Source: Geodermatophilus sabuli
GTDB lineage: Bacteria > Actinomycetota > Actinomycetes > Mycobacteriales > Geodermatophilaceae
Assembly (NCBI RefSeq): GCF_900215145.1
Contig: NZ_OBDO01000004.1
Coordinates: 62,001-126,000, forward strand
Direction of reading: 5' to 3'
DNA length: 64,000 bases
The notes beneath the pieces were generated by a model. It saw only the letters and a list, made by a program, of their open reading frames with translations, was not told the DNA's origin and did no database searches. Below, piece after piece: positions 41,986 through 51,035 of this stretch. Every line of letters starts with the position of its first letter. Position 1 is the stretch's first letter. A program made the position numbers and the translations under genes.

Positions 41986-42734
41986 CCGAGGGCCCTCGTC
42001 CCGGGAGGGGGCTGGGTGATGGGGCAGGGTGTGAAGCCCTTGAGGACCAGCCAGAGACCGAGGGACAGCTCCCAGACGAAGATCGGGGCGAGCGCGATCG
42101 CGGACCACAGGGAGACCTCGTCGTTGACGCCGAACAGGATCCCGAGCTGGGCGGAGAGGAGCAGCGGGGCTCCGACGAGGCCCAGGAGCGGGATCGCGCG
42201 GGGCACCAGGCCCGACCGGTACACGAGGGTGCCCAGCAGCAGCGCGTTGACCGTCGCCATGACGCCGGGCCCGAGCAGGAACGTCCAGTCGCGGACCGCG
42301 ACGAGCGCGGCCCCGACGGGGACCAGGGCGTCGTCGTCCACCCCGGGAGCGCCGGCGACGTCCTGCCGCAGGGTCACGACGGCGAAGAGGCTCACGACGC
42401 CGGTGCAGATGATCGCGGCCTCGAGCAGGCGGGAGGTGACGAAGCCGAGCGCCAGGGTCTCGTTGTGCCGTCTCACCACGGGGAACAGCACGACCGCAGT
42501 GCCGATGCAGGCCAGGGCGTTGACGACGTCGAGGAGGCCGCCGATGAGGACCTGGGTGTCGGCGCCGGGGCCGAGGACGTAACCGGGGTCGCTCAGCACG
42601 GGGTCCAGGAGGAAGACCGCCGGGATCGAGGCTGCGAAGGTGGTGAGGTAGAGCGCGCCCGCCAGGAACGCGGTCCTCCTCAGCGGGGCCATCGGGACCG
42701 CGCTGCTCAGCGCCGTCCGGCCGGTGGTCGTCAT
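41982..42734 (-). CDS. DUF4386 family membrane protein
   Basis: 250 residues, six to seven TM helices: RRTAFLAGALYLTTFAASIP, DVVNALACIGTAVVLFPVV, RLLEAAIICTGVVSLFAVV, and FVWELSLGLWLVLKGF near the end, the DUF4386 ending. Biochemical role unknown. A TAGCGT -10 (42797-42792, minus strand) and a hairpin lie in its leader. Coupled to the downstream membrane gene. Confidence 0.85.
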   Translation of the reverse strand: MTTTGRTALSSAVPMAPLRRTAFLAGALYLTTFAASIPAVFLLDPVLSDPGYVLGPGADTQVLIGGLLDVVNALACIGTAVVLFPVVRRHNETLALGFVTSRLLEAAIICTGVVSLFAVVTLRQDVAGAPGVDDDALVPVGAALVAVRDWTFLLGPGVMATVNALLLGTLVYRSGLVPRAIPLLGLVGAPLLLSAQLGILFGVNDEVSLWSAIALAPIFVWELSLGLWLVLKGFTPCPITQPPPGTRALG

Positions 42735-42760
42735 GGCGGCCTCGTCCCGGGGATCACGCG

Positions 42761-42787
42761 CCCCGGGACCGAGGCGGTGTCCCGGGG
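42761..42787. promoter_or_regulatory. Inverted repeat in the DUF4386 leader
   Basis: CCCCGGGAC (42761-42769) and GTCCCGGGG (42779-42787), 9-nt loop, between the -10 TAGCGT and the start at 42734. May be a 5-prime-UTR hairpin or the terminator of the ole operon read from the other side. Confidence 0.4.
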
Positions 42788-42862
42788 GCCGACGCTAGCA
42801 CCCGGGGGACGTCCTCCGGCCGCGGACGGCTCCGGGCCCCGCTCCCGCCGCCGAGTCCACGG

Positions 42863-43855
42863 TCAGCCGGGACGGCCGTCCCCGACCGGCGCCGAGCCGT
42901 ACCAGGCGGCCAGGCGGGAGAAGCCCTCGTCCAGGCCCACCTCCGGCCGCCACCCCAGGGCGGCGCGGGTCCGCCGCTGGTCGAACCAGTGGGCGGTCGC
43001 CAGCTGCTCGGCGAGGAACCGGGTCAGCGGCGGCGTGGACCGTCGCCGGGTGACCGACCACGCCCCCTCCGCGAGCGCACCGGCCAGCCAGGCGGCGGGG
43101 AACGGGACGCGACCGCGCGGGCCGGGGACGCCCGCCGCCCGGCACAGCCGGGCCAGGACCTCCCCGACCGGGCGCGGTTCCCCGTTGGAGACGACCAGCG
43201 CCTCGCCGTGCACCGGTCCGCAAGCGTCCACCCCGGCCACGAGCGCGCCCGCGGCGTTGTCGACGTAGGTGGTGTCGATGAGCGCGGCGCCCGAGCCGAT
43301 GACCGGCAGCCTCCCCGCACGGGCCCGCGCGACGACGCGGGCGACCAGCTGGGTGTCGCCCGGGCCCCACACCAGGTGCGGGCGGACGGCCAGCACGGCG
43401 AGGGACGGCGCGTCGGCGGCCAGCGCCTCCCGCTCGGCGATCGCCTTGGAGCGGGAGTAGTGCCCGCGGGTGCGGGCGGGGTCGGCCGGTTCGGCCCCGA
43501 CCCCGGCGAGCGCCGCGCCCGCGTGCGCGACCGAGGGGGAGGAGACGTACACGAAGCGGCCCACCCCGGCGGTTCGACAGCCGGCGAGGAGGGCCCGGGT
43601 GCCGTCGACGTTGGCCGAGGCGTAGTCGGCCCACCGGCCGGTGACGTCGACCTTCGCGGCCAGGTGGAGGACGGCGTCCTGACCGCGGAGGGCCCGGGCC
43701 GCCACCGCCGGGTCGGCGACGTCGCCGCGGACCTCGCGGCAGGGCAGCCCCGCGGAACGGCGCTGCAGCACGGTGACCTCGTCACCCCGGTCGATCAGTC
43801 GCCGGGCCGCGGCCCGCCCGAGCAGGCCGCTGGCGCCGGTGACCAGCACCCTCAT
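42863..43855 (-). CDS. oleD: OleD: NADPH-dependent 2-alkyl-3-ketoacid reductase
   Basis: 330 residues, extended SDR: VLVTGASGLLGRAAARRLID (3-22), DAVLHLAAKVDVTGRW, YVSSPSVAHAG and catalytic HYSRSKAIAE. In olefin biosynthesis OleD reduces the 2-alkyl-3-ketoalkanoate made by OleA to the hydroxy acid used by OleC. The function is assigned from the neighbouring oleBC and oleA genes. ATG 43855 overlaps the oleBC stop (ATGA). Last gene of the operon. Confidence 0.88.
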   Translation of the reverse strand: MRVLVTGASGLLGRAAARRLIDRGDEVTVLQRRSAGLPCREVRGDVADPAVAARALRGQDAVLHLAAKVDVTGRWADYASANVDGTRALLAGCRTAGVGRFVYVSSPSVAHAGAALAGVGAEPADPARTRGHYSRSKAIAEREALAADAPSLAVLAVRPHLVWGPGDTQLVARVVARARAGRLPVIGSGAALIDTTYVDNAAGALVAGVDACGPVHGEALVVSNGEPRPVGEVLARLCRAAGVPGPRGRVPFPAAWLAGALAEGAWSVTRRRSTPPLTRFLAEQLATAHWFDQRRTRAALGWRPEVGLDEGFSRLAAWYGSAPVGDGRPG

Positions 43856-46437
43856 GGCCGGCCCGGGCGGGCCCGGCGCCGCGTCCGCGCGCCGGCGAGG
43901 ACGCGCGCGGCCTGCTCGGCGACCGCGCGCCGGTCGACCTTCGACTGGTGCCGGATGTCGACCGGCAGGGCGGCGGCGACCAGCACCGCGGCGACGTCCA
44001 CCCGGGCGACGTCCCGGACGGCGTCGGCCAGGCCGGTGCCCGCGAGCGCCGGCCGCCCCCGCAGGCCCGGGCGCCGCCCGGCTCCCGCCGGGACGACGAC
44101 CACGACGAGCACCTGCGCCCCGGCCGGGCCGACGCCGACCGCCGCGGCGGCCGCGACCCCGTCGAGCTCCTCGACCCGCTGCTCGATCCCGACCGGGGTC
44201 ACCGGGCCCGCGGCGGTGGTGACCACGTGCGCGAGGCGTCCCTCGATCCACAGCCGCCCCTCGGCGTCCAGGTACCCGACGTCGCCGGTGCGGTGCCACC
44301 CGGGCGGGTCCGACGCGGCGCGCTCGGTGGCCCAGAGGGCGTCGTACCGGTCCTTGACGTGCGCGGCGCGGACGCACACCTCACCGCTGACGCCGGGGCG
44401 CCCGGTGAGCGGCCCGTCGGCGACGGCGCCGGCCGACAGCGGGCTCACCTGGACCTCGACCCCGGTCAGGGGCCGGCCGACGCACACGCCGTCGCCGGTC
44501 CCGGCGGCCTCGATCCCGGCGAGGGAGACGTCGGTGACCGGCAGCGCCTCGGTCATCCCGTACGGGGTGTGCGCCTCGGCCGCGGGGAGGACCGGCCGCA
44601 GGGACCACAGCACCGGTGCCGGCACGGGCGCCCCGGCGGACACGAGCAGCCGGACCGCGCCCAGGGCGCGCCGCTGCCCGGCCGTGAGCGCCCCGGCCGT
44701 CGCGGCGACCCGGCGCAGCGCGGCGGGGGAGGCGAACACGACCGTGGCGTCGACGGCGGCCGCGGCGTCGGCCAGCGCGGCCGCGGTCAGCGTGCCCGGC
44801 GCGGTCACGTCGACGTCGGGGACGGCGGAGCCGATGCCCAGCGCCGGGCCGAGCAGCGCGAACGGCGCGAACGCGGCCACCAGCCGGTCGGCGGCGGTCA
44901 GCCCGTACGTGGAGCGGACCAGCTCCACCTGCGCCTGGGCCTGCGCCGACGTGTACACGACCCCCTTGGCGGGTCCGGTGGCTCCGGAGGTGAACAGGAC
45001 GGCGCAGTCGGCGTCCTCCGGTGGGGCGGCCGGCACCGGGGCCGCGCGGCCGAGGACCTCCAGCTCGCCGAGCGTGTGCCTCGCCCCCAGGGCGCGCCGC
45101 GCGGCGGAGCCGATCCGGCCGGCGGCGACCCGGGTGCCGGCCAGGCCCATCAGGCGGGCGGCCACCAGCCCGGCGGCGCTGCCGATCACGTGGTCGACCG
45201 CGGCCCCGCGCAGGGCCCGGCGCATCCCCGGGAAGCCGAGTCCCTTGTCGGCCACGACGATCACCGCCCCGGCCCGCCACACGGCGTAGACGGCCGCGGT
45301 CAGGTCCGGCGAGGGCTCCACGAGCAGCGCGACGCGGGCGCCGGGACGCACGCCGGCCGCGGCCAGGCCCGCGGCCAGCTGCTCGACGCGCCGGGCCAGC
45401 TGCGCCCAGCTCACCGTGCTCCCGCCCGGCGCGACGACCGCGGGGGAGTCGTCGCCGGACCGGTCGGCCAGTGCCGACCACAGGCGCCGGCCGGCGGTGC
45501 CGCCGGCTGCGGTCGTCCGCGGCGGGGCGGCCGGGCCCGGACCCGCGGTCAGGTCCGCCACCCACCGGGTGACGGCCTCGGCGTACTGCGGGGCGTCCTC
45601 CGGGAGCAGGTGGGACGCGCCCTCGTAGCGGTGCAGCTGGGCGCGCGGCAGCCGGCTCCGGAGGTCGACCAGGTAGCGCTCGCCGAAGACCGGGTCGCGC
45701 GGCCCCCACAGCAGCAGCGCCGGCACGTCCAGGCCGCGGATCCCCTCGGCGATGGCCTCCTGGACGGGCCGGGAGGGGTGGCCGGGGGCGAACGGGATGT
45801 CGGCGACGAAGTCACCGACCGACGTCCGCCGCGCGGCCGAGCGGTACGGGGCGGCCAGCGCATCGCGGACGGCGGCGGGCAGCGGCGGCCGGGACAGCGA
45901 CGACGCGGCCCGGACGAACACCGGGGTGCCGACGGTGACGGCCGCGCGCACCCCCGGCAGGTGCGCGGCCCGGATGAGCGCCGGGCCGCGGTCGCCGGCG
46001 GGCATCGCGACCGCGGTGTTGGTGAGGACGACGCCGCAGAGGTCCGCCCGGTGCTCCAGGGCCCAGCCCAGCGAGATCACGCCGCCCCAGTCGTGGCCCA
46101 CCGTGACGACCGGGCCGGTGACGCCCAGCGCCGCGGTGAGGTCGCCCAGGTCGGCCACCCGCTGCTGCAGCGACCGCGGCCCGGTCAGCCGCTCGGACCA
46201 GCCCATGCCCAGCTGGTCGGGGGCGACCACCCGCCAGCCCGGCGGCCCGGACCGCAGCAGCCGGCGCCACAGGTAGGACCAGGTGGGGTTGCCGTGGACG
46301 CACAGCAGCGTGCCCCTCGGATCCCGGACGCCGTTGTCCAGCACGTGCCAGCGGTGTCCGGTGCCACCGGCGTCGGGGACGGTGAGGAACCGGGACCAGG
46401 CCGGGTCGAGCCCGGGCGCCCCGATCGGCACCGTCAC
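43852..46437 (-). CDS. oleBC: OleBC fusion: beta-lactone decarboxylase plus beta-lactone synthetase
   Basis: 861 residues. The N-terminal half (about 1-300) is a haloalkane-dehalogenase-like hydrolase with Asp elbow VGHDWGGVISLGWAL, as in OleB, which converts a beta-lactone to an alkene and CO2. The C-terminal half (about 310-850) is an acyl-AMP-ligase fold with P-loop LFTSGATGPAKGVVY, APFALLGPALG, TPYGMTEALPVTDV and RLWIEGRLAHVV, as in OleC, which makes the beta-lactone. Natural OleBC fusions are known in actinobacteria. Overlaps oleA and oleD by 4 bp each. Confidence 0.92.
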   Translation of the reverse strand: MTVPIGAPGLDPAWSRFLTVPDAGGTGHRWHVLDNGVRDPRGTLLCVHGNPTWSYLWRRLLRSGPPGWRVVAPDQLGMGWSERLTGPRSLQQRVADLGDLTAALGVTGPVVTVGHDWGGVISLGWALEHRADLCGVVLTNTAVAMPAGDRGPALIRAAHLPGVRAAVTVGTPVFVRAASSLSRPPLPAAVRDALAAPYRSAARRTSVGDFVADIPFAPGHPSRPVQEAIAEGIRGLDVPALLLWGPRDPVFGERYLVDLRSRLPRAQLHRYEGASHLLPEDAPQYAEAVTRWVADLTAGPGPAAPPRTTAAGGTAGRRLWSALADRSGDDSPAVVAPGGSTVSWAQLARRVEQLAAGLAAAGVRPGARVALLVEPSPDLTAAVYAVWRAGAVIVVADKGLGFPGMRRALRGAAVDHVIGSAAGLVAARLMGLAGTRVAAGRIGSAARRALGARHTLGELEVLGRAAPVPAAPPEDADCAVLFTSGATGPAKGVVYTSAQAQAQVELVRSTYGLTAADRLVAAFAPFALLGPALGIGSAVPDVDVTAPGTLTAAALADAAAAVDATVVFASPAALRRVAATAGALTAGQRRALGAVRLLVSAGAPVPAPVLWSLRPVLPAAEAHTPYGMTEALPVTDVSLAGIEAAGTGDGVCVGRPLTGVEVQVSPLSAGAVADGPLTGRPGVSGEVCVRAAHVKDRYDALWATERAASDPPGWHRTGDVGYLDAEGRLWIEGRLAHVVTTAAGPVTPVGIEQRVEELDGVAAAAAVGVGPAGAQVLVVVVVPAGAGRRPGLRGRPALAGTGLADAVRDVARVDVAAVLVAAALPVDIRHQSKVDRRAVAEQAARVLAGARTRRRARPGRP

Positions 46438-47459
46438 CAGGCGAGCTCGAGGCAGCAGACGTTGAGGCCCGAGCCGATCCCCATGAGCAGGACGCGGTCC
46501 CCGTCGGACAGGGAGCCCACCTCACCGGCCAGGGTGTACGGGACCGACGCCGGCCCGAGGTTGCCCCGGGTCGGGAAGGTGCGGGGGACTCGACCGGGGT
46601 CGATGGCGAAGTGGTCGCACATGGCCTGGGTGTGCACCCGGGACACCTGGTGCATGACGTAGCGGTCCAGGCCCCGGTGCCAGTCGAACTGCTCGGCGGC
46701 GTCGGCCCACATGTCCAGGGACAGCGCCAGCCCCGCGTCCAGGAGGCCCTTGAGGTCGGTCCGCATGAGGTCGTTGTCGCCGACGCACAGCTCGTGGTGC
46801 TCGGTGCCTGCCCGGCTCACCGAGGCGACCAGCCGGTGTCCCTCCGGGTGCCGGTCGGCCCGGCCGAGCACCATGGCCGCCGCGCCGGAGCCCAGCGTCA
46901 GCGTGGCGAACTGGGACAGGACGTCCCCGGAGGCGGTGTCCGCGCGGGACAGGCGGTCGATGGTGCGTTCCTGCACGGGCCGGGAGTCCTCGCCGTTCAC
47001 GACGAGCGCGTAGTCGATCCGCCCGGAGTCGATCATGGCCGCGGCCAGCTCCATGCCGTTGACGAAGCCGAGACAGGCGTTGGTCACGTCGAAGTTCTGG
47101 CACGAGCGCGGCAGCCCGAGCGCATGGTGCACCGCGACCGCGGTGGAGGGCTCGAGGTACCGGCGGCTCACCGACGTGTTGACCATCAGCCCGATCCCGG
47201 CGGGGTCCACCCCGCTCTCGCTGATCGCCTTCGCACCGGCCGTGGCCGCCCCGTCGACGAAGGTGACCCCGTCGGCCCACCAGCGGCGCTCGCGCACCCC
47301 GGCGAGCCGTTCCAGCAGCCCGGGGCGCAGCCCCACCCGCCGGTAGGTGTCGGACAGGGCCTCGTCGAACCACCCGGAGGTCACCACCCGGGTGGCGTCG
47401 GCCGTCTCCACGCTCAGCACGGCCGTGTTGGCGAACCGGTGTGTGGCGTTGCCGCTCAT
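46434..47459 (-). CDS. oleA: OleA: thiolase-fold head-to-head condensing enzyme
   Basis: 341 residues, KAS III-like. Active-site Cys in DVTNACLGFVNG (C129), His in YVMHQVSRVH, Asn in TRGNLGPASV. A Glu in RYLEPST lies 26 residues before the Cys, the same spacing as the catalytic Cys and the OleA-specific Glu base in the characterised Xanthomonas enzyme; FabH lacks it. OleA condenses two fatty acyl-CoAs. ATG 47459 with GGAGACGGG further up; an earlier in-frame start is possible. First gene of the ole operon, divergent from the patatin gene. Confidence 0.92.
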   Translation of the reverse strand: MSGNATHRFANTAVLSVETADATRVVTSGWFDEALSDTYRRVGLRPGLLERLAGVRERRWWADGVTFVDGAATAGAKAISESGVDPAGIGLMVNTSVSRRYLEPSTAVAVHHALGLPRSCQNFDVTNACLGFVNGMELAAAMIDSGRIDYALVVNGEDSRPVQERTIDRLSRADTASGDVLSQFATLTLGSGAAAMVLGRADRHPEGHRLVASVSRAGTEHHELCVGDNDLMRTDLKGLLDAGLALSLDMWADAAEQFDWHRGLDRYVMHQVSRVHTQAMCDHFAIDPGRVPRTFPTRGNLGPASVPYTLAGEVGSLSDGDRVLLMGIGSGLNVCCLELAW

Positions 47460-47563
47460 GCGCAGGGTCCCGTCTCCAGGCGGGCTGGACCCGGTTCGTG
47501 CCCAGCCTCGGGAGATCGGCACTACCCGGCGCGGGCGGCGGTATGCCGTGCCAGGCTCGGCGT

Positions 47564-48538
47564 ATGACGCGGGTCGGTCTCGTCCTGGGCGGCGGCGGCG
47601 TCGTGGGGCAGGCGTACCACTCGGGCGTCCTGGCGGTGCTGGAGCACGACCTCGGCTTCGACGCGCGCACCGCCGAGGTGGTCGTGGGGACCTCGGCGGG
47701 GGCGATCACCGGCACGCTGCTGCGGCTCGGTGTCTCCGCGGAGGACCTCGCCGCCTGGACGGTCAAGGCCCCGCTGTCCGGCGAGGGGGACGTGATGCGT
47801 CGGGTCGCCGCGACCCCCGTTCCCGACCTGGCCCCCTTCCGGCCGCTGAGCCTGTTGCGTCGCCCCGCGCGGCTGCCGGGACGGCACATGGTGCAGCGAG
47901 CGCTGACCCGTCCCTGGCAGTTCCGGCCGCTGGCTGCCGCGATGGCCCTGCTGGCCCCGGGGCGGCACGACGTCGTGGAGCAGCTGGCCGCCCTGCGGGA
48001 GGTCGAGCAGCCGGGCTGGCCGGAGCGTCCGCTGTGGATCTGCGCGGTCCGCCGGCGCGACGGCCGCCGCGTCGTGTTCGGCCGCCCCGGGACGCCGCCG
48101 GCGCCCATCCACCTGGCCGTCGCGGCCTCGTGCGCGGTGCCCGGGTACTTCGCCCCGGTCGAGATCGACGGGCACGCCTACGTCGACGGCGGCGTGCACT
48201 CGCCGACGAACGCGGCGGTCCTCCGGGGCCGCGGCCTCGACCTGGTCATCGTGATCTCGCCGATGAGCGGCTCCGCCGGATGGCGCCCCGACTTCTACGC
48301 CGCCGCCCGCCGGCACGCCACCCGCCTGCTGGACCGGGAGCTGCGGGCGTTGCGGGCGGAGGGGGTCGCGACCGTGGTCTTCGCCCCCGGCGCGCGGGAG
48401 CAGCAGGTCATGGGCAACGACATGATGGCGCGCTCCCGCCTGGACGCGGTCATCCAGGAGTCGTTCCTCGCCGCGGGCCGCCGGGCCGCCGCCCCCGCCG
48501 TGGCCGACCTCGTCCGGAGGGCGGCAGCGGGCGGGTAG
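47564..48538 (+). CDS. Patatin-like phospholipase
   Basis: 324 residues. Oxyanion loop LVLGGGGVVGQAYHSG (6-21), nucleophile motif GTSAGAITG, and dyad Asp in YVDGGVHSPTNAAVL. Should release fatty acids from phospholipids or neutral lipids. ATG 47564 begins exactly at the first strand; CAGGCT, 6 nt before, could be a leaderless -10. Divergent from oleA with 104 bp between, so it may supply acyl chains for olefin synthesis (inference). Nearly abuts the convergent MEDS gene. Confidence 0.9.
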   Translation: MTRVGLVLGGGGVVGQAYHSGVLAVLEHDLGFDARTAEVVVGTSAGAITGTLLRLGVSAEDLAAWTVKAPLSGEGDVMRRVAATPVPDLAPFRPLSLLRRPARLPGRHMVQRALTRPWQFRPLAAAMALLAPGRHDVVEQLAALREVEQPGWPERPLWICAVRRRDGRRVVFGRPGTPPAPIHLAVAASCAVPGYFAPVEIDGHAYVDGGVHSPTNAAVLRGRGLDLVIVISPMSGSAGWRPDFYAAARRHATRLLDRELRALRAEGVATVVFAPGAREQQVMGNDMMARSRLDAVIQESFLAAGRRAAAPAVADLVRRAAAGG

Positions 48539-48548
48539 CGGGATGGGC

Positions 48549-49505
48549 TCAGCGCAGGCGGGAGGTCAGGCGGACCGTGACGCCGTCGTCGTCGCTGGTG
48601 ATGTCCACGTGGTCGCACAGCTGCCGGGCCAGCCACAGCCCCATGCCGCCGCGGGAGAGGTCCGCCCCGTGGGCCGGCCCGTACCCGGCGAACGGGTCGG
48701 TGAGCCCGTCGCCGCGGTCGGTGATGCGGCAGACGACGCGGTCGGCCGACGCCCACAGGCGCAGGTCCACGGGCGGCCGGCCGTGGCGGACGGCGTTGGA
48801 CGTCATCTCGTCGACGGCCAGCAGGAAGTCCTCGGTGGCGTCGCGGTCCCCGTCGAGGCCGGCGAGGACGGCGGCCACCGCGTGGCGCAGCCCGATGAAG
48901 TCCGCGACACCGGTCGCGGCCAGGCGCGGGGGCGCGTCCTCCAGCGGCTCGCGGGGCACGGGGAGGGACCGAAGGTAGGCCCCCGGCTCGGTGAACGCGC
49001 GGTTGACCCGGCGCCCGCCGGCCGACACGACGTGGGGATGGGTCCGCCGGCCGGCCTCGACGACCTCGTCCGGGAGCCGCTGGGTGTCGAACACGCACAG
49101 CCCCCACAGCGGCCAGGCCGCGAGCGCGTCGTTGATGACCGCCTCGTAGCGCTGCCACTCCACCCAGGTCCGCGGCGTCGGACCGAAGTCGGCCTCGCCG
49201 ACGACCCGCACCCGCCGGAACCCCTCGGTGACCCGCTTCTCCGCCAGCTCGCGGAAGGTCGTGATCGCGGCCGGGGTGCGGGCGCGGTAGACATCGGACC
49301 GGGGGAGCATGTGGACGCGGGGGTCGTCGCCGACCGCCTCGCGCAGGAGCGCGGCCGTGTCCCCACCGGTGGCGACCACGGCGGCGTCCCCGGCGGCCAG
49401 CCCGTCGAGCAGGAACGGCACGGCGACGGAGACCAGTTCCGCGGGGGAGTCGTGGAACAGCGCGTCGTGGACGTAGCCGCTGGGCGGGCCGCCCTCTGGC
49501 ACCAC
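48549..49505 (-). CDS. MEDS-domain plus HATPase (RsbA/RsbW-type) anti-sigma regulator
   Basis: 318 residues. The N-terminal MEDS sensor (about 1-190: YVHDALFHDSPAELVSVAVP, WPLWGLCVFDTQRLP) resembles DcmR sensors. The C-terminal GHKL ATPase has the N-box LLAVDEMTSNAVRHG, ITDRGDGLTDPFAGY and GGMGLWLARQLCDHVDI. Such proteins phosphorylate anti-anti-sigma factors in stress partner-switching. GTG 49505 or 49502 after GAGGGGAG. No sigma factor or antagonist is adjacent. Confidence 0.88.
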   Translation of the reverse strand: MVPEGGPPSGYVHDALFHDSPAELVSVAVPFLLDGLAAGDAAVVATGGDTAALLREAVGDDPRVHMLPRSDVYRARTPAAITTFRELAEKRVTEGFRRVRVVGEADFGPTPRTWVEWQRYEAVINDALAAWPLWGLCVFDTQRLPDEVVEAGRRTHPHVVSAGGRRVNRAFTEPGAYLRSLPVPREPLEDAPPRLAATGVADFIGLRHAVAAVLAGLDGDRDATEDFLLAVDEMTSNAVRHGRPPVDLRLWASADRVVCRITDRGDGLTDPFAGYGPAHGADLSRGGMGLWLARQLCDHVDITSDDDGVTVRLTSRLR

Positions 49506-49678
49506 GTGTCTCCCCTCGGCTCGCCGCACCCGGAGACGCCCGGGGCGTCCCCTCCGACGGTAGCCCAGCCGACGGCACCGGCTCCGCACACGGCGCGAGT
49601 GCCGGGCGTGGTCCTGCGCACGCGCGCCGCAGCCCCTGCCCGCGCCGCCCTCGCGCCGCCGCGGACGTGGGCGCCGGC

Positions 49679-50386
49679 CTACCCCGCCCGGCCGGCGGCG
49701 GCGACGCGCTCGGCGACGAGGGCCGCGACCTCCTCGGGCCGGGTGGCGGCCGGGCTGTGCCCCGACGACCACTCCAGGGTGCGGGTGGCCCGGGCCGCCA
49801 TCGCCCGCTGCCGCTCGGGGTGGACCACCTCGTCGGCCGTGCACACGACGTAGGTCGACGGCACCGTCCGCCAGGCGATCGTCTCCGGGACGCCGCGGAA
49901 CACCGTGCGGGACACCGGGCGCAACCGGGCACCGGCCGCCGCGGCGACGTCGGCCGGTGCGTCGCTGTACAGCAGCCGCGACCCGAGCCCGGGGTCCAGG
50001 CGCACCTCGTCGCCGGACACCCGCATCGCCTCGCCCAGCCCCGTGTCCGGCAGTCCCTCCCCGGCGCGGGTGCGGCTCACCGACTCGCCGTCGTCCAGCT
50101 GGAAGGCCGCGAGGTACACCAGCTCCCGTACGAGCGGGTGCGCCCCGGCGCCGGTGATGACCGCGCCACCGTACGAGTGCCCGACGAGCACCGCCGGCCG
50201 GCCGAAGGACTCCAGGGCGTCGAGGGTCGCGCGGGTGTCGGCGGTCAGGTCGGTCAGCGGCAGGTCGACGGCGACGCTGTCGACGCCGCGCTCGGCGAGC
50301 GCGGCGCGGACGGCGTCCCAGCACCACGCGCCGTGCCACAGGCCGTGTACCAGGACGGCGCCGGGGTTCGTCGGGGTGTGCTCCAC
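49679..50386 (-). CDS. Alpha/beta hydrolase (esterase, salicylate-esterase-like)
   Basis: 235 residues. GAVLVHGLWHGAWCWDAVRA (10-29), elbow VLVGHSYGGAVITG with Ser nucleophile, late His in SGHSPAATRPEEV. This is the MeSA/HNL-like group of small esterases. GTG 50386 opens directly before the first strand. Single gene, divergent from dodecin. Confidence 0.85.
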   Translation of the reverse strand: MEHTPTNPGAVLVHGLWHGAWCWDAVRAALAERGVDSVAVDLPLTDLTADTRATLDALESFGRPAVLVGHSYGGAVITGAGAHPLVRELVYLAAFQLDDGESVSRTRAGEGLPDTGLGEAMRVSGDEVRLDPGLGSRLLYSDAPADVAAAAGARLRPVSRTVFRGVPETIAWRTVPSTYVVCTADEVVHPERQRAMAARATRTLEWSSGHSPAATRPEEVAALVAERVAAAGRAG

Positions 50387-50518
50387 CCGGTCCAGTGTGG
50401 ACGGTCTCGCTCCGGCGACGCGGTGCGGCCCGTCACGAGGCGCGCGGGCACGGCCGGCCCGGCCATGATGACCGGCGTCGCCCGGGTACCCACCCGGACC
50501 GGAGCGGAGGAGACCCCC

Positions 50519-50728
50519 GTGACCCAGCACGTGTACCGCCTCAGCGAGATCGTCGGCAGCAGCACGACCAGCGTCGACGACGCGATCCGCACGGCCATCC
50601 GGAAGGCGTCCGGGACCGTGCGGAACATCGAGTGGTTCGAGACCCAGGAGATCCGCGGCCACGTCGTCGACGGCGACGTCGCCCACTTCCAGGTGCGGCT
50701 GAAGATCGGTTTCCGCGTCGAGGACTGA
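50519..50728 (+). CDS. Dodecin-family flavin-binding protein
   Basis: 69 residues, the exact dodecin length: YRLSEIVGSSTTSVDDAIRT, then NIEWFETQEIRGHV with the flavin-stacking Trp, and the last strand VAHFQVRLKIGFRVED. Forms dodecamers that bind flavin dimers. GTG 50519 after GCGGAGGAGA. Ended by a double hairpin. Confidence 0.95.
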   Translation: MTQHVYRLSEIVGSSTTSVDDAIRTAIRKASGTVRNIEWFETQEIRGHVVDGDVAHFQVRLKIGFRVED

Positions 50729-50738
50729 GCCGGCGGCC

Positions 50739-50776
50739 GGCGCCGGCTCAGGCCGGCGCCGGCTCAGGCCGGCGCC
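50739..50776. terminator. Two overlapping hairpins with 16-bp period
   Basis: GGCGCCGGC-TCAG-GCCGGCGCC occurs at 50739-50760 and again at 50755-50776. The arms are shared, so only one hairpin can form at a time. The convergent gene stop (TCA, 50764-50766) sits in the second loop. Probably a bidirectional terminator. Confidence 0.7.
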
Positions 50777-50967
50777 TGCTCCCGGCACCGCGGGCACACG
50801 TCGTCGGAGCCCACGCCGCGCCGCCCGCTCCAGCTGCCCTGCACGACGGCGACCGGCGTGCCGCAGACCGCCACCCACGGCGGCGGGCCGTCGGCATCGG
50901 CGCGGGGGACAGCGTGTGCCCGCGCGGTCTCCTGCTCCCGGCCGGCCACGTGGTCGCTGCTGGTCAT
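50764..50967 (-). CDS. Small protein with Cys pair, 67 aa
   Basis: ATG 50967 opens MTSSDHVAGREQETARAHAV. It contains WVAVCGTPVAVV and ends SDDVCPRCREQAPA: a CxxC plus a separate Cys, a possible incomplete zinc ribbon. Convergent with dodecin. Family not recognised; a longer start at 51015 is possible. Confidence 0.55.
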   Translation of the reverse strand: MTSSDHVAGREQETARAHAVPRADADGPPPWVAVCGTPVAVVQGSWSGRRGVGSDDVCPRCREQAPA

Positions 50968-51035
50968 GGACCCAGCATGGCCCCGGCGCCGCAAACCGGT
51001 CGACGGGGCGCCCACCCGGGGACGAGGGTGGCCCC

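Noticed and set aside
43852-46437. Haloalkane dehalogenase fused to an ordinary fatty acyl-CoA ligase
   Set aside because: The operon with OleA and OleD and the fusion order fit OleBC far better.
46434-47459. FabH (fatty acid initiation)
   Set aside because: The Glu 26 residues before the active-site Cys and the ole context indicate OleA.
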